From an uncultured Flavobacteriia bacterium (GTDB lineage Bacteria > Bacteroidota > Bacteroidia > Flavobacteriales_D > Crocinitomicaceae): DNA of 64,000 bases. A model generated the notes under the pieces. The model saw only the letters and a list, made by a program, of their open reading frames with translations. It was not told where the DNA came from and ran no database searches. Location: assembly GCA_937975705.1 (NCBI GenBank), contig CALJTX010000039.1:62001-126000 (forward strand), read 5' to 3'. The translations under genes were made by a program, and so were the position numbers. Below are positions 1-7,910 of the stretch, piece by piece; the first letter of the stretch is position 1, and each line of letters opens with the position of its first letter.

Positions 1-1080
1 CAAGGCAGTTTAGGTGCTTCTGGTGACCTCGCTCCACTTGCACATCTGTCACTTCCTTTGTTAGGAGAAGGAGAAGTTTATATTGATAATCAAAAGATTA
101 GTTCATCTGAATTAAACAAAAGATTTAATTTAAAACCCATTGTTCTGCAGTCAAAAGAAGGTCTGGCTTTGCTCAACGGAACGCAATTTATGTCCGCCTA
201 TGCATCTTATGCGGTAGACAAATCGTATCGCTTGTTTGAAGGCTTTAATCAGGTTGCGGCTTTGTCTATCGAAGCCTACGATGCCCGCAAAGAACCTTTT
301 TCGGCCAACGTCAATGAAATTCGCAATCAGGTGGGGCAAATTCGCGTTGCTGCTTGGTTCAGGTCTCAACTGGAAGGCAGTCAGATCATGGAGCAAGCCA
401 AAGCGCATGTCCAAGATCCGTATTCGTTTCGTTGTATTCCACAAGTACATGGCGCAACACTCGATACCCTCGACCACGCTGCACAAATTGTAACTAGAGA
501 AATCAACGCCGTAACCGACAACCCAACGGTTTTCCCAGACGATGATCAAGTTGTTTCTGCCGGTAATTTTCATGGTCAACCGCTTGCACTGATCCTAGAT
601 TTCTTGGCAATCGCTATGGCCGAAATGGGGAGCATCTCAGAGCGCCGAACCTATAAACTGATTTCTGGAACGCGCGGTTTGCCAGCATTTTTGGTGAAAA
701 ACCCGGGGCTCAATTCAGGCCTCATGATTACACATTATACCAGTGCCTCTATAGTGAGTCAGAACAAACAACTCTGCACGCCAGCATCTGTAGATACCAT
801 AGACAGCAGCAACGGCCAAGAAGACCACGTCAGTATGGGTGCAAACGCAGCCACCAAACTTTATCGCGTGCTAGACAACTGTCAGAAAATCTTGGCAATT
901 GAGCTCATTCATGCCGCACAAGGTTTAGAATTCAGAAGACCACTGCAAGCAGCCGTCTGGACAGAAGAACTGCATGCACAATTTAGAGCAATTGTTCCTG
1001 CATTAGATGCAGACCGCATTCTCGCCACCGATATGCATTTAGCTCAACAATTTTTACAACAACATTTAGCTCATGACTGA
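1..1080 (+). CDS. hutH: Histidine ammonia-lyase, 3' part (5' end outside window)
   Basis: This enzyme deaminates L-histidine to trans-urocanate, the first step of histidine breakdown in the cytoplasm. The reading frame is open from base 1, and translation from there gives GSLGASGDLAPL. This carries the Ala-Ser-Gly triad (bases 16-24) that cyclises into the MIO electrophile of the aromatic ammonia-lyase family. Further family blocks follow: QDPYSFRC, NAVTDNPTVF, SAGNFHGQPLAL and QEDHVSMG. Family members are about 500 residues with the triad near residue 143, so roughly 135 N-terminal residues lie upstream of the window. The stop overlaps the next gene by 8 bases. A tyrosine or phenylalanine ammonia-lyase cannot be excluded because the substrate-selecting loop lies in the missing part. 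No other hut gene is visible here. Confidence 0.9.
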   Translation, partial: QGSLGASGDLAPLAHLSLPLLGEGEVYIDNQKISSSELNKRFNLKPIVLQSKEGLALLNGTQFMSAYASYAVDKSYRLFEGFNQVAALSIEAYDARKEPFSANVNEIRNQVGQIRVAAWFRSQLEGSQIMEQAKAHVQDPYSFRCIPQVHGATLDTLDHAAQIVTREINAVTDNPTVFPDDDQVVSAGNFHGQPLALILDFLAIAMAEMGSISERRTYKLISGTRGLPAFLVKNPGLNSGLMITHYTSASIVSQNKQLCTPASVDTIDSSNGQEDHVSMGANAATKLYRVLDNCQKILAIELIHAAQGLEFRRPLQAAVWTEELHAQFRAIVPALDADRILATDMHLAQQFLQQHLAHD

Positions 1081-1594
1081 TTTCGAAATGCCAGAAGCAC
1101 ACGCTGAAGTAAAAAAGAAAAGACCCGTTTTCTTATTGGTTTTGGTTATTTTATCCAGTCTCAATATTGGCGTTGCAACATTAGGCGCGTTCAGTGGCAT
1201 GCTCGGTGCAAAGCCAGACAAAGCCATGATCAAAAGTGCCAAGCTCGAATTTGCCAACATGCGCGAGCAACTCGAAGAAGGTGGCGCAGGCGCCTATATC
1301 TATCTTGTCGACCAGATGGAAAAGATCACCGACAACATGTTCAAGCATTTTCAGGTCTACAATAGCATCCAATTTTTTGTGCTTGTACTCGGTCTATTGG
1401 GTGTAGTGCTGATGTATCAAGGCAGAAAACTTGGTTTTCATTTTTATATTCTCTATTCCCTTGGTTTGGTTTTGATACCCTACTTTTTCAATCCGATTTC
1501 AGGTATCCCCGTTATTCTGACTATTGTGGGCGTTCTTTACGGAGGTTTTTGGGTGTTCTTGTACAGCCGCAACTTGCATTGGTTGCAGGACTAA
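1073..1594 (+). CDS. Small four-helix membrane protein of unknown function
   Basis: This is a 173-residue protein that I do not recognise. The N-terminus is charged (KKKR at 14-17) and is followed by a hydrophobic helix at about 18-42. A soluble, mostly helical stretch of about 55 residues comes next, and then three closely spaced hydrophobic segments (about 98-115, 120-138, 143-164), so an inner-membrane protein with four spans is likely. The ATG lies inside the last codons of hutH (8-base overlap), so the two are probably co-transcribed and translationally coupled. Nothing in the sequence links it to histidine use. The fold resembles generic DUF4199-like membrane proteins of Bacteroidota only in size and helix spacing. 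Confidence 0.75.
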   Translation: MTDFEMPEAHAEVKKKRPVFLLVLVILSSLNIGVATLGAFSGMLGAKPDKAMIKSAKLEFANMREQLEEGGAGAYIYLVDQMEKITDNMFKHFQVYNSIQFFVLVLGLLGVVLMYQGRKLGFHFYILYSLGLVLIPYFFNPISGIPVILTIVGVLYGGFWVFLYSRNLHWLQD

Positions 1595-1609
1595 ACAACC
1601 GGCTTCATT

Positions 1610-3004
1610 TTAAAATATTTTACCCGGGTTCAGAATTCCATTTGGGTCAAACACTTGCTTGATGCCGCGCATTAAGTCAAGACCTGTTGGGCTAAATGCT
1701 AAGTCCATGTAGGGTTTTTGAACCAGTCCAATGCCGTGCTCACCAGAAATGGTGCCGCCCATTTTGATCACTTCTGTAAAGAGTTCGCGAATGGCCACGG
1801 TGAGTGCTTCGTTCCAAAAGGTATCGCTGAGGTTCCCTTTGATGATGTTCACGTGCAGGTTTCCATCGCCCGCATGGCCGTAACAAACCGATTCAAAGCC
1901 GTATTTATGGCCAATAGCCTTGACGGTTGCCAACAGCTGAGGTAGCTGATATCTCGGCACCACGGTGTCTTCTTCTTTGTAAACCGATTGCACCTTCACG
2001 GCCTCGCCAACTTTGCGGCGCAAGCTCCAAAGGGTGTTTTTTTGTGCTTCTGATTCTGCAAATAATATTTCGTCTGTTTGGTACTGCTCGAGCACGCCCA
2101 TAATGGCTTCGCATTCTTTGAAGAGCTGATCGGTGTCAAAGCCGTCGACTTCAATCAGTAAGTGTGCGGCGTGCGTATCTTTTACCTCAATACTGTAATC
2201 TTCGGAAAATGCTTGCGACCATTTAAGGGCGTTGTTTTCCATGAATTCAAGCCCACTTGGCGTGATGCCCGCATTGAAAATAGCAGCGACCGCTTCACAA
2301 GCTTGCCCGGCATCAAAAAATGGCACGAGCATGAGGAGGGTTTGCGTAGGGTGAGCAATGAGTCTGAGTACAATTTTGGTGACAAAAGCCAGCGTGCCTT
2401 CCGAGCCAACTACCAATTGCGTCAGGTTGTAGCCGGTTGCATTTTTGACTACATTGGCGCCGGTCCACATAATTGTGCCATCTGCCAATACGACCTCTAG
2501 GTTGAGCACCCAGTCTTTGGTAACGCCATATTTGACCGCCTTTGGACCGCCTGAATTTTCTGCAATATTGCCTCCAATGAAACAAGAGCCTTTGCTTGCA
2601 GGGTCTGGTGGATAAAATAAACCTTTTGCTTTGACCGCATTTTGCAAGGCTTCGGTAATCACGCCTGGTTCTGTAATGACCTGTGCGTTTTTTTCATCGA
2701 TTTCGATGATTTGATTGAGTTTTTCTGAACTCAGCAAAACACCGCCGTGGATTGGTAAACAGCCACCACTCAGGCCTGTTCTTGCACCTGCAGGCGTTAC
2801 TGGGATATTATTTTTGTTACAATAAGCTAAAATGTGCGACACCTCTTGGGTGTTTTGCGGGAGCAAAACGACACTTGGTGTAAAATGGAGGTCTTCGGTG
2901 TGGTCGTGGTTGTAGGCTTCACGCGTAGCGAGGTCTGATTTACAGCGGTCTTGGAGCAAGTTCTCAAAAAAGTCGAGGTCTTGTTGGTTGATGGTATGGA
3001 ACAT
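1610..3004 (-). CDS. FAD-linked oxidase, GlcD / D-lactate dehydrogenase type
   Basis: A 464-residue flavoprotein that probably oxidises a D-2-hydroxy acid such as glycolate or D-lactate. The N-terminal FAD_binding_4 fold shows the loop PVTPAGARTGLSGGCLP (about 69-84) and the block GGNIAENSGGPKAVKYG. The C-terminal FAD-oxidase domain ends with the family signatures CYGHAGDGNLHVN and SGEHGIGLVQKPYM. Length matches GlcD/Dld2-like enzymes. No GlcE or iron-sulfur GlcF partner is nearby, so it is a stand-alone enzyme whose electron acceptor is unknown. Its ATG overlaps the stop of the upstream methyltransferase by one base (TAATG), which indicates one operon and translational coupling. The exact substrate is not deducible. 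Confidence 0.85.
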   Translation of the reverse strand: MFHTINQQDLDFFENLLQDRCKSDLATREAYNHDHTEDLHFTPSVVLLPQNTQEVSHILAYCNKNNIPVTPAGARTGLSGGCLPIHGGVLLSSEKLNQIIEIDEKNAQVITEPGVITEALQNAVKAKGLFYPPDPASKGSCFIGGNIAENSGGPKAVKYGVTKDWVLNLEVVLADGTIMWTGANVVKNATGYNLTQLVVGSEGTLAFVTKIVLRLIAHPTQTLLMLVPFFDAGQACEAVAAIFNAGITPSGLEFMENNALKWSQAFSEDYSIEVKDTHAAHLLIEVDGFDTDQLFKECEAIMGVLEQYQTDEILFAESEAQKNTLWSLRRKVGEAVKVQSVYKEEDTVVPRYQLPQLLATVKAIGHKYGFESVCYGHAGDGNLHVNIIKGNLSDTFWNEALTVAIRELFTEVIKMGGTISGEHGIGLVQKPYMDLAFSPTGLDLMRGIKQVFDPNGILNPGKIF

Positions 3005-3858
3005 TAGGCTGAGATTTTTTTGGCGCCCACAAAAAAGATATCGCGCGTATTGATAGGAATAGCAGCTGCTTTCGGAATTTTACGGTACAGCCATTGATGA
3101 AAACGGCGCTGTTTTTTGTTGAGGATAAATAAGGCAAAGTAGATGAGCCCTAAAGACCTAAACACAGGCGGGTATTTGAAAAAGACAGGTTCGAAACCGT
3201 GCTTTTTTAGGAGTGCAGTCATGGACTTTTTAGTGAAATAATGCAAGTGCGTGGGCGGGTGGATCATGCGCCACTTTTTACCTTGAAGGCGGGGCAAGAG
3301 CGCACCGAAGTCTCCGGTGGTCAGGTAGAGCATGGCGCCCGGCTTACATTCTTTTTGCGCTTTTGCCAAAAAAGCACCTGGATCAGCTAAATGTTCAATG
3401 ACATCCCACATAAATACAGCATCGTAGTTCTGCACATTGGCCACGTCTAAATAGTTTTCAGCAGAAAAGTATGGGCCATAGTGCTGTTTGGCGTATTGGA
3501 TGGCGTCTGAAGAGATGTCGTAGCCTTGGTAACGGCTGTCTTTGAATTGTTGTTGAATGGTTTCGTAGAAAAAACCATAGGCACAACCAATTTCGAGTAA
3601 GTATTTGGGTGCAGGTGCGCTTTGTGCAATTTGCTTGGCGCGCTTGCTAAAATTCATTTGAAGGATTTCTTTATCGGCTAAGTAATCAGCGTATTCTTCA
3701 CCCTTAAAATAGTTTTCGGCATAAAGTTGCTGTAAATAGGCGTGGTCTAGTTGGAGGTTGGCCCAGCCATGGCCGCAATTTTGACACTTGAGCAGCGTGT
3801 TGTCAAAAATGGGTTGGGTATCCGAAAAATGACAGATAGGGCAGTGCGTATTTTCCAT
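3004..3858 (-). CDS. Class I SAM-dependent methyltransferase with N-terminal zinc-ribbon-like motif
   Basis: A 284-residue methyltransferase. The N-terminus carries two CxxC pairs (Cys6/Cys9 and Cys25/Cys28), typical of small zinc ribbons. The Rossmann core has motif I YLLEIGCAYGFF (about 86-97) and a later motif with DVIEHLADPGAF. This is the architecture of family-12 type methyltransferases that often act on sugars or small metabolites. I chose the ATG at 3858 because earlier in-frame starts would run into the divergent thiolase promoter and remove the neat N-terminal Cys pair. The gene is translationally coupled to the FAD oxidase downstream. The substrate is unknown. Confidence 0.75.
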   Translation of the reverse strand: MENTHCPICHFSDTQPIFDNTLLKCQNCGHGWANLQLDHAYLQQLYAENYFKGEEYADYLADKEILQMNFSKRAKQIAQSAPAPKYLLEIGCAYGFFYETIQQQFKDSRYQGYDISSDAIQYAKQHYGPYFSAENYLDVANVQNYDAVFMWDVIEHLADPGAFLAKAQKECKPGAMLYLTTGDFGALLPRLQGKKWRMIHPPTHLHYFTKKSMTALLKKHGFEPVFFKYPPVFRSLGLIYFALFILNKKQRRFHQWLYRKIPKAAAIPINTRDIFFVGAKKISA

Positions 3859-3889
3859 GAATGCGAACATAACTAAAATTGGTGAATTC

Positions 3890-3919
3890 TTGTCGACGGC
3901 ACATTTTATTTTATCTTTG
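3890..3919 (+). promoter_or_regulatory. Bacteroidota-type promoter of the thiolase gene
   Basis: TTG at 3890-3892, a 19-bp spacer, then TATCTTTG at 3912-3919 fits the TTTG/TAnnTTTG consensus of the Bacteroidota primary sigma factor exactly. The ATG follows 17 bases later. Confidence 0.75.
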
Positions 3920-3936
3920 AATAGAAAATCGAAACA

Positions 3937-5151
3937 ATGTCTCAAGAAGTATATTTAATTGACGGAATCCGCAGTGCTATTGGTAATTTTGGCGGAAGTT
4001 TAGCAACCCTGCGCGCCGATGATTTAGCCGCAAAAGTATTGGCAGCTTTGCTTGAGCGCCATCCCAACCTAGATCCTACTCAAATTGAAGACGTTCTACT
4101 CGGTTGCGCCAATCAGGCTGGCGAAGACAACCGCAATGTGGCCCGCATGGCTTCTTTGTTGGCCGGTTATCCGATTGAGGTTCCGGGCGAAACCGTGAAC
4201 AGACTTTGTGCTTCGGGTTTGGCCGCAGCTGTTAACGCTACGCGCGCCTTGCGCAATGGCGAAGGCAATGTATATGTAGCTGGTGGCGTAGAACACATGA
4301 CGCGCGGCCCTTGGGTCATTTCAAAAACATCAAGCGCTTTTGGCCGCGATGCCCAAATGCACGACTCTAGTTTTGGCTGGCGTTTCATCAATCCGCAAAT
4401 GGAAGCACTTTACGGCGTAGACAGCATGGGCATGACTGCCGAAAATTTAGCCGACCAATACCAGATCTCAAGAGCTGATCAAGATGCATTTGCTTGCTGG
4501 AGCCAAGAAAAAACAGCAGCAGCGCAGGCGGCAGGTTTTTACACAGCCGAAATAACCCCTATTTCAATTCCTCAAAAAAGAGGAGAAGCCATCGTTTTTG
4601 AAAAAGACGAGTTTGCCCGTGCCAGCACCACACTCGAGACCCTCTCTAATTTGCGTCCGGCCTTTAAAAAAGACGGTAGTGTAACCGCGGGCAATGCTTC
4701 GGGGCTCAACGACGGCGCTGCAGCCTTGTTGTTGGCCAATGAAGAAGGCGTTCGCCAACACGGTTTGCAGCCAATGGCTAAAATTTTATCGGCAGCTGTG
4801 GCAGGTGTGGAGCCCCGCATCATGGGCATTGGCCCGGTACCGGCAAGCCAAAAGGCGCTCGAGCGCGCCGGCCTCACTTTAGATCAAATCGACCTCATCG
4901 AAATCAACGAAGCATTTGCCGCCCAAGTGTTGGCTTGCACGCGCGCGCTGGGTCTTTCTGACCGCGATGCGCGCATCAATCCAAACGGCGGCGCTATTTC
5001 TTTGGGGCATCCGCTCGGCATGTCTGGCGCGCGCTTGCTCTTGACTGCTGCAAGACAACTGCAGCGCACCAACAAACGTTATGCACTCGTTACCATGTGC
5101 ATTGGCGTAGGCCAAGGTTATGCCGCGGTTATAGAAAATGTCGCTCACTAA
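3937..5151 (+). CDS. pcaF: Thiolase, probably 3-oxoadipyl-CoA thiolase
   Basis: A 404-residue acyl-CoA thiolase that cleaves or forms a 3-oxoacyl-CoA in the cytoplasm. The nucleophilic Cys91 sits in NRLCASGL. The C-terminal catalytic blocks NPNGGAISLGHPLGMSG and CIGVGQG are intact. The block GCANQAGEDNRNVARM, together with GWRFINP and YGVDSMG, resembles PcaF/PaaJ 3-oxoadipyl-CoA thiolases more than acetoacetyl-CoA thiolases (from memory of those sequences). No other paa, pca or beta-oxidation gene is visible, so a general 3-ketoacyl-CoA thiolase remains possible. A strong promoter precedes it. The next gene begins 12 bases after the stop, so the surface-protein genes downstream may be read from the same promoter. 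Confidence 0.85.
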   Translation: MSQEVYLIDGIRSAIGNFGGSLATLRADDLAAKVLAALLERHPNLDPTQIEDVLLGCANQAGEDNRNVARMASLLAGYPIEVPGETVNRLCASGLAAAVNATRALRNGEGNVYVAGGVEHMTRGPWVISKTSSAFGRDAQMHDSSFGWRFINPQMEALYGVDSMGMTAENLADQYQISRADQDAFACWSQEKTAAAQAAGFYTAEITPISIPQKRGEAIVFEKDEFARASTTLETLSNLRPAFKKDGSVTAGNASGLNDGAAALLLANEEGVRQHGLQPMAKILSAAVAGVEPRIMGIGPVPASQKALERAGLTLDQIDLIEINEAFAAQVLACTRALGLSDRDARINPNGGAISLGHPLGMSGARLLLTAARQLQRTNKRYALVTMCIGVGQGYAAVIENVAH

Positions 5152-5163
5152 ATAAGAAGCCTT

Positions 5164-6741
5164 ATGCGTTGGATTGGATTTGTAGTAATTGCGGCTTTCT
5201 TTGTTTCTTGCAAAAAGGACGCAACGCGTTGGCAAACCGAATGGTTGCTGCCCGTTTTAAATGATACCCTCAGTTTGGCTCATTACTACAATGACTCTAC
5301 GCTCAGTATCAACGGTTCACAAATCGATATCAACCTCAGCCGAACCTTACTAGACCTCAGCCTTACAGATTTAGTCAAGATACCCGACACCTCCATTTCT
5401 CAGCAATACCAATCCAATTTTACGGTCAACAACGTGACGCCCGGTTTTGTATTTGTCAATAGTGTAAAGGTTCATGAACTCGATCTCGGCGACATCCAAC
5501 TCAAAAAAGTACGCGTGCAGTCTGGTCAAATTCAGCTCAAGGTGTATAATCCGCTCAATACCGCCGTTTTGTATCAAATTGAATTGCCCGGCGTGTCCCA
5601 AAATGGACAGGCTTTCGTTCAGAATTATACGGTGCAGCCCGGCACAGCCCAAAACCCTACAACAGCTACAGAAAACATCGATTTAAGTGGTTACGAAATC
5701 GATCTTGGGGGGCTGCAAGGTTTGGAATTCAATCAGTTGCAATCCAAGCTCACCCTGAAAACAGACCCAAATGGTCAGACCGTTACGATATACAACAATC
5801 AGGTCTTTAAGTACGAAGCAACCTTTAAAAACTTGCGTTTTGATTATGCCAAAGGCTATTTTGGTTCCACTCTTATTGCCGATCAACAACAATTCACGCT
5901 TCCTTACCTCGACAAAATCACTTCCGGAACACTTTCCTTACCCGATCTGAGCCTGGATTTACAAATTGAAAACGGTTTCAAAATGGCCTTGCGCGCCCAA
6001 ATTGAACAACTGAGCGCAACCAATACACAAGGGCAGTCTGTGGCTTTGAATGCACCGAGTATTGGACCGAGCATGTACATCTCTCCTGCAGTGGGCAATT
6101 GGAACACGTTGCAGCCCAGTACACTCAATCTCCATTTTGACCAAAACAACAGCAATATCAAAAGTTATCTTGAAAACCTCGGTGCTTATCAACAGCTCAG
6201 TTACCAACTGCAACCCAATCCGTGGGGCAATACCTCAGCTGGGCACGACGAAGCCTTTGCACACAGCCACTTGCGGCTAAAGGTTTCGGCTCAAATGCCC
6301 ATGGCGCTAAGTGCCGATGGCCTCACTTTACAAGATACTTTTGAACTCAATTTAGCCCAAAATCTTCAAAAATCGCACGTAACGGCTGCAACAGTAGTGC
6401 TTGACGCTACAAACGCATTTCCTTTGGCCTGTGATCTCGTATTGTATTTCATGAAAGACGGTCAAATTTTGCATACCGTCATTGCCGATGCACAGTTGGC
6501 CTCAGCGCTTCTTGGTCAAATTGACCCATCGGATGGCTTGCTCAAAAAGAAAAGTAAAATTAAAATCGTTTTGCCACCCGCTTTGGTTGCAGACCTCCAA
6601 GACCTGAATGAGGTGGCTGTCTCGGCTTCCTTTGCCACAACCGATCCGAGCACAGGCCTTGCCGTCCAACAACAAGTTCAAGCAAATGCATTTTTAGCCT
6701 TGCAATTACAACTTCAGCTACAAACTCAAATCAGACCCTAA
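5164..6741 (+). CDS. Large predicted lipoprotein of unknown function
   Basis: This 525-residue protein has a short signal peptide ending in a lipobox-like FFVSC with Cys16, so it should be lipid-anchored in the envelope. The body is rich in Asn, Gln, Ser and Leu and in alternating hydrophobic residues. It contains repeated phrases of the type LSLTDLVKIP, IDLSGYEIDLGG and LSLPDLSLDLQIENG that suggest stacked beta-strands. I do not recognise a named domain. It ends with a Gln/Leu-rich stretch (LALQLQLQLQTQ). The stop codon overlaps the ATG of the following beta-barrel gene by one base (TAATG). The pairing suggests a periplasmic or surface accessory of that barrel, but this is inference. Confidence 0.7.
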   Translation: MRWIGFVVIAAFFVSCKKDATRWQTEWLLPVLNDTLSLAHYYNDSTLSINGSQIDINLSRTLLDLSLTDLVKIPDTSISQQYQSNFTVNNVTPGFVFVNSVKVHELDLGDIQLKKVRVQSGQIQLKVYNPLNTAVLYQIELPGVSQNGQAFVQNYTVQPGTAQNPTTATENIDLSGYEIDLGGLQGLEFNQLQSKLTLKTDPNGQTVTIYNNQVFKYEATFKNLRFDYAKGYFGSTLIADQQQFTLPYLDKITSGTLSLPDLSLDLQIENGFKMALRAQIEQLSATNTQGQSVALNAPSIGPSMYISPAVGNWNTLQPSTLNLHFDQNNSNIKSYLENLGAYQQLSYQLQPNPWGNTSAGHDEAFAHSHLRLKVSAQMPMALSADGLTLQDTFELNLAQNLQKSHVTAATVVLDATNAFPLACDLVLYFMKDGQILHTVIADAQLASALLGQIDPSDGLLKKKSKIKIVLPPALVADLQDLNEVAVSASFATTDPSTGLAVQQQVQANAFLALQLQLQLQTQIRP

Positions 6742-7910
6742 TGCGCTATCTATTTGTTCTTTTGTTGCTCAGTATGCAGTATGCCCAAGCGCAGCAATCT
6801 CTTTTGATCAATTCTTACGGTACTTACAACAGCACTGGCGTACGCCGTCAGGTCGCCGACGCCTTTTTTTATGGGGGCTTGATAGATTCAAGTCAAATCA
6901 AGCAATCATTAGATCAGCTTCAAGCACGCAATACATTTGGTTTGCAAATGGGCCTCAATGCGCAATGGCAAAGTCCGTGGATGGTCTCAAAGGATCAAAA
7001 AAAATGGGGGTCTAGTTACCGTTGGGTTTTTGGTGCAGGCGTAAACCAGTATGCAGGGCTTCAGTTTTCTAAGGATTTTTTTGGCTTGGTTTTTCGAGGA
7101 GGTTTGCCGTACACAGGCGACACCCTTGATTTGAGCAACTTGCGCGCTCAGGCAACCACCTTTTCGAAATTAGGCGTCGGCTTGTACAACCCAACAACCC
7201 AATCCTCGTTTTTAGTGCATTTTGTTGCCGTTCAACAACACCTTGGTGCTACTATTCAAAAAGGTACTTGGTTCCAAGATCCGAGTACAGCTCAAATCAA
7301 TCTAGACCTCATTGGACAAGCCAATCTGAGTAGTTTTTCTTCAAATACTTACGGTGTAGCAATTGATATCGATTACCGTTTTGGGGCAAGTGACTCCTCG
7401 GCAAACGAACCACAGTTTCAGCTCAGCATTCAAAATTTAGGTTTTGCAAGGTGTTTTCAATCAAGTACTTACAGCTTAGACGGATCGTTGGCCTACGCGG
7501 GCTTTACACTTGCTGAATGGCAACAAACCAATTTGCAAGCGCTGGCGAGTGCCTATTTAGATTCGTTGGGCTTTGAACAAACGACGGGCCCGAGCTGGAT
7601 TTTATTGCCCGCGCAAATTCAATTGGCTAAAACACTAGATTGGGACAGCCCCCAGCGTCTTGAGGCCTACTACGGAGCTCAATTCATGCTGCGTCAAACT
7701 TATACGCCATTGGTTTATGTCGGGGCGCAACTTAAGGTGAAGCAAGCTTGGCACACAGGTCTTGGGATGGCTTATGGTGGTTTTGGCGGATTGCGCATGC
7801 AAGCGTATTCTGCTTTTCGTTTCAAGCATAGCGAATTGCTGCTGCGTTCCGACAATATTGCCCTTCAAAATGGCGCTTCAATTTATCTTCAGTACCGATG
7901 CGATTTCTAA
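6741..7910 (+). CDS. Predicted outer-membrane beta-barrel protein
   Basis: A 389-residue protein with a clear signal peptide (hydrophobic residues 3-12, cleavage near AQAQQ at about 18). The rest shows alternating aromatic and small residues, as in FGAGVNQYAGLQFSKDFFG and LEAYYGAQFMLRQTYTPLVY, and it ends with YLQYRCDF, an aromatic C-terminus typical of barrels. It recalls the DUF5723-type barrels of Bacteroidota, but I cannot confirm the family. It sits between a lipoprotein and a T9SS-sorted protein and overlaps both (1 and 13 bases), so the three are probably made together. It may anchor or transport its neighbours' products; this is inference. Confidence 0.7.
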   Translation: MRYLFVLLLLSMQYAQAQQSLLINSYGTYNSTGVRRQVADAFFYGGLIDSSQIKQSLDQLQARNTFGLQMGLNAQWQSPWMVSKDQKKWGSSYRWVFGAGVNQYAGLQFSKDFFGLVFRGGLPYTGDTLDLSNLRAQATTFSKLGVGLYNPTTQSSFLVHFVAVQQHLGATIQKGTWFQDPSTAQINLDLIGQANLSSFSSNTYGVAIDIDYRFGASDSSANEPQFQLSIQNLGFARCFQSSTYSLDGSLAYAGFTLAEWQQTNLQALASAYLDSLGFEQTTGPSWILLPAQIQLAKTLDWDSPQRLEAYYGAQFMLRQTYTPLVYVGAQLKVKQAWHTGLGMAYGGFGGLRMQAYSAFRFKHSELLLRSDNIALQNGASIYLQYRCDF

